Below the pieces are notes generated by a model, which worked only from the letters and a program-made list of their open reading frames with translations, did not search any database and had not been told where the DNA came from. The translations under genes were made by a program, and so were the position numbers. 64,000 nucleotides of DNA from Gaetbulibacter sp. 4G1 (GTDB taxonomy: Bacteria; Bacteroidota; Bacteroidia; Flavobacteriales; Flavobacteriaceae), in contig NZ_MDVN01000003.1 in assembly GCF_002741945.1 (NCBI RefSeq), forward strand, positions 310,001 to 374,000. Reading direction: 5' to 3'. This document shows, piece by piece, positions 9,548 to 18,525 of this stretch (the stretch's first letter is position 1; each line of letters opens with the position of its first letter).

Positions 9548-9594
9548 GAAGTAGGCGAGAATAAGTAATTACTTACAACCATTGTTAGAAAATG

Positions 9595-10833
9595 TTATTC
9601 TTCTATATATTTCCATAAATCTCCAAATAGCCAAACATGCTTTGGTGTAGTTAAGTCATGACTATTATAATAGAAACTTGATGGAGACCAATAATCTTTC
9701 CATGAATCACCCCCATCAATAGTCTTGTAAAAAACTTCGAGACTGTTAGGGTCAGAAGGGTTCTGATTATGGATAGCAAAGCCAATATTTTCATTTAAAA
9801 AATGATAGTCTAGAATGATGCGATTTAAAAAATCGATTTTTGACCAAGAATTTCCTAGATCAGTAGTTTTATACAAATCAATATTTGATGTAGTATATCC
9901 AATATCACCAAAAAATATTGGTGTTTCAGGCCCAATGTCGAATTCTGAATACGTAATATTCGGAAAATTAATTTTTATTAGAAAATTACCCTCATTTGGA
10001 TTAAGAAAAATTAAGTCATCATTTATTGCATTAAAGTCCCAAATCTTTATTTTTCCAAACGGTAAAGAGCTTAAGTTTGGATAGTAATCATAAATATTTT
10101 CAAAAGAATTATTATCGCTAACATACATTTCTTGATTGTTATCCACGAAAAAACCTTTCGTCAGAGATGTGAACTTGATTTTTCTAATAAATTGTCCAGG
10201 AGTATAAGGTATTTGGAATTTCGTGTCAAAATTAGTTCCCCCATTACTAGAATAACGAATTGTTACTTCGGGTATTGTACCTTCCTTATAAACTCCCAGC
10301 CAACAATTACTCTCATCAAGAAAATTAAAAGAAGTTATATGGTAACCGTTCTCTATAGTATAAATTACCTCCCATGTATAATAACCATCTTCAGATTTGT
10401 ATAATTTTTTACCATCTGTTATTATTGCTACTTGATCACTAAGTGTTTGTAATTGATTAATATCAATATCATTTTTGATAGGTATAAAACCTACTAATTT
10501 TAAATCATATCCCCCTGTTTTAGAACCAGCTGATATAGCTATGTCCTCATGAAAAAGATTTTTGTTTGGAACTCTTATGGTAATTTTTTCATTAGTTTTT
10601 GTTATAAACGAGGATGTTTCAACACTCAAATTACTAAAAGAAGGGTGCGTGTGATTGAAATAAAATTGGCTAATTTTATCTAAATTAACACCAGTAATTG
10701 TAACAGTATCACCAAGTTTTACTCTAAATGGATTAACTTGATTAATACTAGTTTTTTCTTCTGAATCTATAGAATCATTGCTTGAACAACCGATTATGAT
10801 TATGAAAAATAAAATTTTTAAAATTAGTTTCAT
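9595..10833 (-). CDS. Lipoprotein with IPT/TIG domain and BNR/Ycf48-like repeats
   Basis: 412 residues with a type II signal peptide and lipobox IIGC (Cys16). Residues about 30-120 look like an IPT/TIG immunoglobulin-like domain (VNPFRVKLGDTVTITGVNL). The rest resembles a BNR/photosystem-assembly (Ycf48-like) beta-propeller: Asp-box-like units include KSEDGYYTWE, YSSNGGTNF, KTTDLGNSWSK and KTIDGGDSWKD. Likely an outer-membrane or periplasmic lipoprotein; no catalytic function is evident. It is a lone gene inside the inverted-repeat interval and unrelated to its neighbours, which suggests transfer. Confidence 0.75.
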   Translation of the reverse strand: MKLILKILFFIIIIGCSSNDSIDSEEKTSINQVNPFRVKLGDTVTITGVNLDKISQFYFNHTHPSFSNLSVETSSFITKTNEKITIRVPNKNLFHEDIAISAGSKTGGYDLKLVGFIPIKNDIDINQLQTLSDQVAIITDGKKLYKSEDGYYTWEVIYTIENGYHITSFNFLDESNCWLGVYKEGTIPEVTIRYSSNGGTNFDTKFQIPYTPGQFIRKIKFTSLTKGFFVDNNQEMYVSDNNSFENIYDYYPNLSSLPFGKIKIWDFNAINDDLIFLNPNEGNFLIKINFPNITYSEFDIGPETPIFFGDIGYTTSNIDLYKTTDLGNSWSKIDFLNRIILDYHFLNENIGFAIHNQNPSDPNSLEVFYKTIDGGDSWKDYWSPSSFYYNSHDLTTPKHVWLFGDLWKYIEE

Positions 10834-10859
10834 GTTTTAATATTTTCCAATGTTTTTTA

Positions 10860-10914
10860 CGGATATGCGTCGTTTTAATACTGAAATAAATTCAGTACAT
10901 GTGATTTATATCCG
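10860..10914. repeat. Nested inverted repeats upstream of the BNR lipoprotein gene
   Basis: CGGATAT (10860-10866) pairs with ATATCCG (10908-10914), and inside it TACTGAA (10879-10885) pairs with TTCAGTA (10891-10897) around a 5-base loop. Read on the minus strand this cruciform lies in the 5' untranslated region or promoter of the lipoprotein gene. It could be a cassette end, an operator or an RNA hairpin. Confidence 0.5.
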
Positions 10915-11025
10915 ACGTTAAACGAAGTTAGCTAAATTTTCTGATAGAGTCAAGTAAGCTAATTTTCATTCTTATTTAATATTTTTTCATTTAACATTTT
11001 GTTGAATAATTTCAACTATAAGTTG

Positions 11026-12363
11026 TTACTTCGATACTAAACTCACTCCCGCTTTAACCTCTTTTTTCCATAGTTGGAGCTTGTTTGAGAGTTTCTTAAC
11101 TAAATCGGGGTTAATTAAACTAACATCATTCGTTTCTTGTAAGTCATTAGATAAATTGTAGAGTTCAATTTTATCATCATTCTTATTCTTTTTATAAACT
11201 AATTTCCAATCTCCACTTCTAACAAAGCTATTATTACCATAAGCAAAAAAAACATCTCTTTCAGGTAGATTAGTTTGATGTATTAAATTCTCTTTAATAC
11301 TAATTCCATCAATGTGGGTTGAACTTGGCTTTTGGTCAATAAAATCTAAAAACGTAGGCAATAAATCCATAGTGAGAACGATTTGATTATTAATCATTCC
11401 TTTTTTTACTTTATCGGGATAACTAAAAATAGCAGGAACACGACTGCCTCCTTCATAAACACCACCTTTATGTCCCTTAAGTACACCATTACTGCCAAAA
11501 CGATTAGCGCCATTGTCAGATAAGAAAACAATTATAGTATTTTCATATTGTTTTGTTTCTTTAAGTACCTGAATTATTTTACCAATCCCTTCATCCATTA
11601 CTTCTACCATTTCTTTGTATACAGACGGAATACTATTCTTGCTTATAGGTTTTGTTCCCGCTTTACCAACTGTTCTTAAAATACTATCTATACGCCTTTG
11701 GTAGGGGCCATGTGGGGCTTCGTGTGGTAAATAAAGAAAAAATGGTTTAGCTGTATTTTTAGGATTATTTTTTTCGATATATTTTACTCCATACTGTGTT
11801 ATCAAATCAGTTGAATAACCCTCTTCATTTTCAATTTTAGTGCCTTTCCACCAGTCAAGGTAACCTTCTTGGTCAATATGAGCATGATAATCAATGTTTC
11901 CACTCACAAATCCAGTATAATCATCAAAACCTTGTAATGTAGGGTTATATTCTTTAGAATATCCTAAATGCCATTTCCCAAACATCCCACAATTATAACC
12001 ATGTTTTTTTAATTCCTCTGCAATAGTAATTTCATTTAAATTTAAACCAACATCTCTATGGCTTTTTGCGGTAATAACACCTTCAACACCTGTGCGTTGT
12101 TGGTATTTGCCTGTCATTAAAGCTGCACGGGTAGGACTGCAAACAGCTCCATTAGAATGAAAATCTGTGAACTTAATACCTTCTGAAGCTAAAAATTCTA
12201 AATTTGGTGTATGGATAGTTGTACTACCATATGGTTGAATATCTCCGTAGCCCAAATCATCAGCCATGATTAACACTATGTTAGGGGGCAAATTTGTGGC
12301 ATCCTCTTTTTTAATACAAGATAGTACAAAAACAAAGCTAATAAGAAGTATTATTTTTTTCAT
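11026..12363 (-). CDS. S1-family sulfatase, lipoprotein (445 aa)
   Basis: Secreted type I sulfatase that would remove sulfate esters from carbohydrate or aryl substrates. The lipobox LSC is near residue 16, then the metal-binding MADDLGYGD block. The active-site motif CSPTR (Cys75) is the signal for conversion of Cys to formylglycine. FGKWHLGYS and the FLSDNGAN block, which binds Ca2+, are also present. The closest functional class cannot be decided, but the fold resembles arylsulfatases A/B. It is the last gene of a four-sulfatase minus-strand run, 33 bp after the next one. Confidence 0.93.
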   Translation of the reverse strand: MKKIILLISFVFVLSCIKKEDATNLPPNIVLIMADDLGYGDIQPYGSTTIHTPNLEFLASEGIKFTDFHSNGAVCSPTRAALMTGKYQQRTGVEGVITAKSHRDVGLNLNEITIAEELKKHGYNCGMFGKWHLGYSKEYNPTLQGFDDYTGFVSGNIDYHAHIDQEGYLDWWKGTKIENEEGYSTDLITQYGVKYIEKNNPKNTAKPFFLYLPHEAPHGPYQRRIDSILRTVGKAGTKPISKNSIPSVYKEMVEVMDEGIGKIIQVLKETKQYENTIIVFLSDNGANRFGSNGVLKGHKGGVYEGGSRVPAIFSYPDKVKKGMINNQIVLTMDLLPTFLDFIDQKPSSTHIDGISIKENLIHQTNLPERDVFFAYGNNSFVRSGDWKLVYKKNKNDDKIELYNLSNDLQETNDVSLINPDLVKKLSNKLQLWKKEVKAGVSLVSK

Positions 12364-12396
12364 TTTGAGATATAAGCATGTAAGTCTCTTAATAAT

Positions 12397-13956
12397 TTAA
12401 TCCAAGTTAGGTTTTACCCATGCTTTGACCCCATCTAATTCTTTTTGCTTATTATATTCTATCCAAAAAGGTTTTTCCTCTGCCAAAGGTGTATTTTCGT
12501 TAACCAAGTATGGTTTAATGTTGCTCCACCAATTGTTATAAGCTGTTCTCATTTGAGAAACAATTTCAGGATTATTTGAAGCGATATCAAGAGTTTGTCC
12601 AGGATCGTTAATGACGTCATATAATTCTTTATTATTTATATAGCGATAGCGCTCATTTCTTATTGCGCAGTTTTTGTATTTAGAGTTATCAGGATTAGAG
12701 CTTTCTAGTGTTCCAACCCAGCGTTCACTTCCTTTTTGTTTTGACGCGTTTTTTGGGTTTAATGCCCATCTTCCTCCATGGAAAAACCGATAGCGATCGT
12801 CAGTTTTATAAGATTCACTTTTTAAATAGGGAAGAAAACTTTGTCCGTCTATATCTGGTATATCTGAAATGTCAATTCCAGCAATATCAGCAAGTGTTGG
12901 TAAAATATCGTAATGATTTAGTAAAGCATCAACTTTTCTTCCAGAACTAAATTTATCTGGCCATCTTATAAAAAAAGGTACCCTTGTACCTCCTTCATGA
13001 GCACTACCTTTGAATCCTTTCATTCCAGCATTGTAAGTACTACCATGAACATTGTTTTGTCCACCATATGTTTTTCCGTTATCTGACATAAATATTAAAA
13101 TGGTGTTGTCAGCAATTCCCCATAAATCAAGTTTTTCCATCAGTCTACCCAAATTATCATCTATATTTTCAATCATACCATAAAAACCTTGAGCCTTTTC
13201 AGGGTAACCTTGTTCAATAAACTTTTTTTTATATTTTTCTGGCGCTATAAAAGGGCCGTGTGGGGCGTTAGTTGCTATGTAAGCAAAAAAGGGTTTACTT
13301 TCTTTAGATTTATTTTTTAACCATGATAGTGCTTGGGTGAAAAAAATATCAGTACAGTATCCTTTGGTTTTGACAAACGTACCATTATGTTTAATGGTAG
13401 GGTCAAAATATTTATTATCAGGAACATCGGCACAGGAACCAGCATAAGCTTGACCAATACCTCCAGCACCGTGAATAAAAACCTCGTCAAACCCACGATT
13501 TTCTGGTTGATAATCTGATTCATCACCTAAATGCCATTTACCAAATATACCACTAGTATACCCTCCTTTTTTTAAAACTTGTGGTAAGGTTGTTATTCCC
13601 AACGCCATACGTTCTCTTTCCAAAATAGTATGTGTAATTCCATTTTTAAAAGGGTGTCTTCCTGTCATTATTGCCGACCTTGTTGGGGCACAGGTTGGAC
13701 TAACTTGAAAGTCTTCTAAGCTAATACCTTGAGATTTTAGTTTGTCCATATTAGGTGTAGATACATCAGGACTTCCATGTGCGGAGATATCTGCGTAGCC
13801 TTGATCGTCTGTCATCACAACAATTACATTAGGCTTATTTAGTGATACTAATTGTTGTGATGATTTATCTTTGCATGAATACAAAGACAACAAAACGAAT
13901 AATAGTGAACAATAAGAAATTATATTGATGTTATATATTTGCGATATTGATTTCAT
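12397..13956 (-). CDS. S1-family sulfatase, lipoprotein (519 aa)
   Basis: Sulfatase with an unusually long N-terminal hydrophobic stretch and a lipobox-like YSC (near residue 28). MTDDQGYAD supplies metal ligands; CAPTR (Cys89) is the formylglycine motif; FGKWHLGDE and FMSDNGKTY follow. The C-terminal subdomain holds RWALNPKNASKQKG and RYRYINNKELYD. Its substrate is not identifiable from motifs alone. Located between two other sulfatases on the same strand, most likely one transcription unit, although the upstream gap of 119 bp could hold an extra promoter. Confidence 0.93.
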   Translation of the reverse strand: MKSISQIYNINIISYCSLLFVLLSLYSCKDKSSQQLVSLNKPNVIVVMTDDQGYADISAHGSPDVSTPNMDKLKSQGISLEDFQVSPTCAPTRSAIMTGRHPFKNGITHTILERERMALGITTLPQVLKKGGYTSGIFGKWHLGDESDYQPENRGFDEVFIHGAGGIGQAYAGSCADVPDNKYFDPTIKHNGTFVKTKGYCTDIFFTQALSWLKNKSKESKPFFAYIATNAPHGPFIAPEKYKKKFIEQGYPEKAQGFYGMIENIDDNLGRLMEKLDLWGIADNTILIFMSDNGKTYGGQNNVHGSTYNAGMKGFKGSAHEGGTRVPFFIRWPDKFSSGRKVDALLNHYDILPTLADIAGIDISDIPDIDGQSFLPYLKSESYKTDDRYRFFHGGRWALNPKNASKQKGSERWVGTLESSNPDNSKYKNCAIRNERYRYINNKELYDVINDPGQTLDIASNNPEIVSQMRTAYNNWWSNIKPYLVNENTPLAEEKPFWIEYNKQKELDGVKAWVKPNLD

Positions 13957-14075
13957 TTGGTTAAAATTTTGTTATTTTTTTACAGGTTAGAGTTAGTGAC
14001 TATTGAATCATTTCTTGGATATCAAGATTTAATTATGGATGCATCATAAGTTTATTTGAATTAGCTAATGTGTTT

Positions 14076-15581
14076 CTATTTTTTTTGATCCCATTTTATA
14101 TTTCTGTCAAATAGTACTACATATTTTTCGTATCCATTACGTTTCACACCCTCTTTTTTCCAATGTTTCAATTGCTCATCATACAATATTCTCATTTTAG
14201 TTAGTTGAAGGTTGTAATCAGACTGTTCAACAAGGTTTACCATTTCATAAGGGTCGTCTTTAATATTGAACAATTCCTCGCTAGCAAATATTTTTTCATC
14301 CTCATTTTGAAAATACCAATAAATGTATTTGTACTCTTCATCCATTACCGTTAGACAGTGTGTTTCTTTCGGTCCCCAAACTTGAATAATAGGTAAGGAT
14401 TTTCTAACCTGCTTGTTAGGTTTATTTATTATAGGAAGAAGGCTTTTACCATCATAAACAGAAGGGATTTTAATACCTGCAACATCCAATATGGTAGCAG
14501 CTATATCCACATTACCAGACAAAGCATATGTTTTTTTGATTTTTTTATCATTTTTTATACGAGGATCAACAATAATAAGCGGAACACGAGAACCTTCTTC
14601 ATAAGGAAGTACCTTTGAACCCAATCCATGAGAACCATTAAAGTAACCATTGTCTGAGGATAAGATAATAACTGTATTATTATCTATTTTTAACCTTTTA
14701 AGCTCTTCTAAAACCATCCCAATGGCATAATCAACACCATAAATGAGTTGATTGTATTTCCGCAGGGCATTTTGATACGATTCCTCTTTGTCATAGCCCC
14801 ATTGAAAAAATCGTGGATATTGCCTCCCCATTCTAGATTGTGGTGCCAGATGTTCTCCTGCTTTTCTTCCATAATTAGGAAGCTTTCTAAAATCAGTATC
14901 CTTATAAATATTATCGAATATAGAATCTGGTTTAACAGGTCTGTGAGGTGCCTTAAAAAAAACACTCATACAAAACGGTTTGTTTTTGTTTGTTGATTCC
15001 CTAATAAAGTCTATGGTGGCAGCTCCATAGGCACGTGTACTATGAGGATACTTTTCGGCGTATTTGGCTAAAGTTTTATTTTGCGATGTAACATATGATG
15101 TTTGACCAGGGCCACCAACCCAAAAATCAAAATCGTGTCGGGCAATTTCTCCTTCCTTATTTTCAGTTTTGGAACCATCATCTGATATTGCAAAACCAAA
15201 TTTTCCACCAAAACCCACACGATAACCAGCTTGTCGCAATAAAATTGGATAGGAGGTAGACCATTGCTTCGTTCCTAAAGCTCCTCGATTAAAGTTACAA
15301 CCTGTTTTGTATTCATATTGGCCAGTCATAACATTTGCTCTGCTTGCCATACAGATAGCTGTAGTGTTATAATGTCTATAAAACACAGTACCCTTATCTA
15401 CCAATTTATCCATGCTGGGTGTTTTGGTGTTTGGATTACCATAAGCTTTTTGGGTGTCATAAGCTTGATCATCGGTAAAGAAGAAAATAATATTGGGTGT
15501 TTTATTTTTTTGAGCCCACACAATTGCGCTTGCACATATGATTAGAATTAGAGTCCCTATTCTTAAAGTTGATTTTTTCAT
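14076..15581 (-). CDS. S1-family sulfatase with CxAxR active-site motif (501 aa)
   Basis: Exported by a type I signal peptide ending near VWA-Q (residues 1-23) rather than a lipobox, unlike its neighbours. FTDDQAYD gives the metal-binding Asp pair. The formylglycine motif is CMASR (Cys77): the third position is Ala rather than Pro, a variant accepted by the C-x-[PA]-x-R rule of the formylglycine-generating enzyme. GFGGKFGF replaces the usual GKWHLG, so the lysine is kept but the histidine is missing. KAPHRPVKPD and LSSDNGYF follow. It is clearly the most divergent of the block and probably acts on a different linkage. Confidence 0.92.
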   Translation of the reverse strand: MKKSTLRIGTLILIICASAIVWAQKNKTPNIIFFFTDDQAYDTQKAYGNPNTKTPSMDKLVDKGTVFYRHYNTTAICMASRANVMTGQYEYKTGCNFNRGALGTKQWSTSYPILLRQAGYRVGFGGKFGFAISDDGSKTENKEGEIARHDFDFWVGGPGQTSYVTSQNKTLAKYAEKYPHSTRAYGAATIDFIRESTNKNKPFCMSVFFKAPHRPVKPDSIFDNIYKDTDFRKLPNYGRKAGEHLAPQSRMGRQYPRFFQWGYDKEESYQNALRKYNQLIYGVDYAIGMVLEELKRLKIDNNTVIILSSDNGYFNGSHGLGSKVLPYEEGSRVPLIIVDPRIKNDKKIKKTYALSGNVDIAATILDVAGIKIPSVYDGKSLLPIINKPNKQVRKSLPIIQVWGPKETHCLTVMDEEYKYIYWYFQNEDEKIFASEELFNIKDDPYEMVNLVEQSDYNLQLTKMRILYDEQLKHWKKEGVKRNGYEKYVVLFDRNIKWDQKK

Positions 15582-15635
15582 TTTTTACTCTTTTATTTTA
15601 ATAATTACTTATAAAGAGTATTATCTGTATTATGT

Positions 15636-17225
15636 TTATAAATCAGTATTTATAAATTTTGTTTGTTTCCAATCAAATGTAATCGAATCATTTTGTTGAG
15701 ATTTCCCAGGTGTACTTCTACCTTCAACTATATATTTGGTAAGCAAAGTTTTTAATTCTTTAACTTTTTTGGAATTTGTTGCTATTAAATTATTAGTTTC
15801 ACTTGGATCATCTTTTAAATTATAAAGTTGGTATTTTGGTAAAGAGTCTATAGCAGCTTTATTGCCAGGTCTTGGAAAGCTCCAGCCTCCAGAGCCTGCA
15901 CACATAATAAGTTTCCAGTCATCTTTTCTAATAGCAAAGCTTCCGTTAATGGAATGATGTACAGTAGCTTCTCTAAACGGCTTATTAAGTTCTTTTTGGT
16001 TGAGTATTGGCATTAAACTGTAGCTGTCTTCAGCTTCATTATCTAAAAGCTTGTACCCAGATATTTCGGCACAAGTTGCCATAAAATCGGTTGTGCAAAT
16101 TGTTTCTTTGGATGTAATTCCTTGCTTTATCTTATTTGGCCATTTAACTATAAAAGGGACACGGTGTCCGCCTTCAAAAATATCAGCTTTATGACCGCGA
16201 TATATGTAACTTGGATTATGGTTTTTTTCTTTCAAAATGTTATAGTCTGCTTGTGGAGAGCAGCCATTGTCACTTGTAAAAACAATAAGAGTATTATCTT
16301 CAATACCAGCTTGTTTTAAAGTCTCGGTAAGTTGTCCCATATATGCATCTATCATCATCATAAAATCTGCATATGGGTTTAAATTGCTTTTACCCAACCA
16401 TTCTTTAGTAGGCAAAATAGGTGTGTGAGGTGACGGCAATGCTAAATATAAAAAAAAGGGCTTGTCTTCTTTTGCTTTCTCGTTAATGTACTTAAATGAT
16501 TTTCTGAAAAAATTAGGTGTTACATCATCATGTATAAAATCTTTAGATGTAGGACCCTTCCGCCACCACGAATATTTACCTGTATTTTCAGTAATTGAAT
16601 CTGGAACTACCGTAATATTTCCATTTTCAACATATACATAAGGCGCCATATCTAAAGAGCCAGAGTGCCCGTATGCATAAGTAAACCCCAAATCGTTTGG
16701 ACCATTCTTAATAGGTTTAGTAAAATCAATATTATCAAAATCTTTTGCATTCCAACCGCTTCCGCCTAAACTGTCTATATTCTTTAAAGCCCAGTCCCAA
16801 CCTAAATGCCATTTACCAATAAAGGCCGTATTGTATCCTTGTTTTTTTAACATAGAAGCTACAGTACTTCTGGAATTGGGAATTAATGCTTTAGACTTCC
16901 CCGTTAATACACTACTTTTTAGTGTGCTTCTCCAATTATATCGTCCGGTTAAAATACCGTATCGTGTAGGAGTACAAACAGCAGATGATGTATGTGCATC
17001 AGTAAATTTGATACCCTGATTTGCTAATTGATCGATATTTGGAGTTTTAATCTTTCCATTTTCATTAAAGCTAGAGATATCTCCATAGCCTAAATCGTCT
17101 GCTAATACATAAATAATATTTGGTTTTTGTTCTGCTACTGAATCATTTTTAGGTTGCTTGCAAGATAGAGAGAGGGTTAAAAAAAGGAAAATACTAAAAG
17201 CTGTTTTTAAACTTGTTTTTTCCAT
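15636..17225 (-). CDS. S1-family sulfatase, lipoprotein (529 aa)
   Basis: First gene of the block. The frame is open to an ATG at 17270, but a signal peptide fits best from the ATG at 17225 (MEKTSLKTAFSIFLFL, lipobox LSC about residue 20); that start is used here. LADDLGYGD, CTPTR (Cys84), IGKWHLGWD and FTSDNGCSP are intact. A SGWNAKDFDNIDF insertion follows the GKWHLG motif. Secreted and lipid-anchored, acting on an unknown sulfated substrate. A promoter should lie in 17226-17421, but no clean TAnnTTTG box is visible there. Confidence 0.92.
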   Translation of the reverse strand: MEKTSLKTAFSIFLFLTLSLSCKQPKNDSVAEQKPNIIYVLADDLGYGDISSFNENGKIKTPNIDQLANQGIKFTDAHTSSAVCTPTRYGILTGRYNWRSTLKSSVLTGKSKALIPNSRSTVASMLKKQGYNTAFIGKWHLGWDWALKNIDSLGGSGWNAKDFDNIDFTKPIKNGPNDLGFTYAYGHSGSLDMAPYVYVENGNITVVPDSITENTGKYSWWRKGPTSKDFIHDDVTPNFFRKSFKYINEKAKEDKPFFLYLALPSPHTPILPTKEWLGKSNLNPYADFMMMIDAYMGQLTETLKQAGIEDNTLIVFTSDNGCSPQADYNILKEKNHNPSYIYRGHKADIFEGGHRVPFIVKWPNKIKQGITSKETICTTDFMATCAEISGYKLLDNEAEDSYSLMPILNQKELNKPFREATVHHSINGSFAIRKDDWKLIMCAGSGGWSFPRPGNKAAIDSLPKYQLYNLKDDPSETNNLIATNSKKVKELKTLLTKYIVEGRSTPGKSQQNDSITFDWKQTKFINTDL

Positions 17226-17421
17226 TGTAAGGCCTTTTTTCATAATTAAATTAGTTATTAAGTGAATCATAATCTAAGAGATTCTTTTAATTGTTGTAAT
17301 TTATTTATTAAAACAGGTAATAACTACTTAATTATCTACCATTCTTGATACTTTTTTTACTTGATGTGAGTAAGGGAATAGTATAAATGACTTACAAAAA
17401 AAGGGAATTGCGTTTTATTAA

Positions 17422-18018
17422 TTAGAAGATCTCGTCTAAAAAAGTATTTATATTTTCTTTACTTTTCTTTAAAAGCTCAGCTTTAGCATTTTCCATGTCA
17501 CTTTTCTTTTTGTCTTGAGAAAGTTTGAATTTTCCTTCCCAAGATGTAATATCAATCTCGAAACCCTTAATGTAATTAATTAAACCGTGCATTCTTGGGT
17601 TATCCATTTTTAGTTTGTATTTATGGTATGGAGCTTCAAGAAAATCAGTCATGTCTACTAAACTTTGCTTTACTTTTTTTTCATCATTTACTTCAATTAC
17701 TGAGCCTTTTAAGTGCACTTTTATATAATTCCAAGTTGGTAATTGTGTGGTTGTGTAAACATTTGGAGAAATATAACATTGAGGTCCAGAAAAAATAATA
17801 GTTACTGAGTTATTGTCTTTAAGTAATTCGGCTTGCGGATTGTAAATGTCGATATGTCCTATTAATTTTTTGTCGGTTTCACGATAAATTAAGGGTAGGT
17901 GTGTTATTAAAGATTCATTGTCTTTTATCGAAATAACAGTGGCTAAAGGATACTTTTTAATCACTTTAATCATGTTATTAATGTTCGAGTCTTGATGGTG
18001 TTTTGGTGGGTAAGTCAT
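17422..18018 (-). CDS. PaiB-family FMN-binding protein
   Basis: 198 residues matching the PaiB/FMN-binding split-barrel family over their whole length. The N-terminal MTYPPKHHQ and the LPLIY, AQCYISPNVY-type stretch (GPQCYISPNVY) and VPTWNYI-like TQLPTWNYIKVHLKG motif are diagnostic. In Bacillus PaiB is described as a negative transcriptional regulator, but many homologues are simply flavin-binding enzymes, so the role here is open. It is followed closely by the DUF1569 gene; the two are co-oriented with a 5-bp gap and probably form an operon in which DUF1569 comes first. Confidence 0.88.
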   Translation of the reverse strand: MTYPPKHHQDSNINNMIKVIKKYPLATVISIKDNESLITHLPLIYRETDKKLIGHIDIYNPQAELLKDNNSVTIIFSGPQCYISPNVYTTTQLPTWNYIKVHLKGSVIEVNDEKKVKQSLVDMTDFLEAPYHKYKLKMDNPRMHGLINYIKGFEIDITSWEGKFKLSQDKKKSDMENAKAELLKKSKENINTFLDEIF

Positions 18019-18023
18019 AAGCG

Positions 18024-18476
18024 TTAAGCACCAAATTGAGTTAAATGATGGTCTAAATGTTTGTATTGCATTTTACCCCATTGCTCTGTTGTAAAATCTC
18101 CAAAAAGAGGATGTGTAGGCCAATTGGTTTTTTCTTTTAATTGTGAAAAGTCATTGATAACTTGTATTAATTTGTTCTTTTGACTTACAAATTCTTGAGG
18201 ATCTGTTATTCTAAATTCTCGAACAGTTCCTAAATTTTTTTGCCATGGTTTATCATTATACATAGCAGATTTAAAAAGCTTAAACATGAGTTTTTTTGCA
18301 AAGCCAATTTTTGTGTTTAAATGCAAAGTCCCGTTCGCAACTTCTAACGGTTTTTGGCAATGCGTTAGCATTTGTGCAACATCCATTTTCCCCCAATTTG
18401 CTTGAGTTTTTTCATTTAAATTTTCTATTCTTTTTAAAATGAGTTGTTGTGTTTCAGTTTCAAATAATGACTTCAT
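18024..18476 (-). CDS. DUF1569 (DinB-like) protein
   Basis: 150 residues with the DUF1569 pattern: KMDVAQMLTHCQKPLEVA in the N-terminal half and GKMQYKHLDHHLTQFG at the end. The histidines (His38 in LTHC; HLDHHL at the end) sit in positions used by DinB-like four-helix bundles to bind a metal. No reaction is known. It reads away from radC, with a 49-bp intergenic promoter region between them. Confidence 0.85.
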   Translation of the reverse strand: MKSLFETETQQLILKRIENLNEKTQANWGKMDVAQMLTHCQKPLEVANGTLHLNTKIGFAKKLMFKLFKSAMYNDKPWQKNLGTVREFRITDPQEFVSQKNKLIQVINDFSQLKEKTNWPTHPLFGDFTTEQWGKMQYKHLDHHLTQFGA

Positions 18477-18525
18477 AATAAATATTTTAATTGCACTTGA
18501 AATTTACAATATTTATCTTTAACCA

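Larger units (their letters stand above)
9457..10926. mobile_element. Possible gene cassette bounded by an 11-bp inverted repeat
   Basis: TTCGTTTAACG at 9457-9467 is repeated in inverse as CGTTAAACGAA at 10916-10926; allowing a 3-base gap, the similarity extends inward (TCGG then CTAT or ATAT). The interval holds one gene (9595-10833, minus) plus a structured spacer at each end. No transposase or integrase is present. The CGTTAAAC end resembles an integron core site (GTTRRRY), but the opposite boundary fits the core consensus poorly, so this is inference. The 10-mer TTCGTTTAAC also occurs once by chance or otherwise at 21230-21239. Confidence 0.3.

Noticed and set aside
9457-10926. Integron cassette with attC site
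   Set aside because: One boundary fits GTTRRRY, but the matching RYYYAAC site is imperfect and no integrase or second cassette is in the window.
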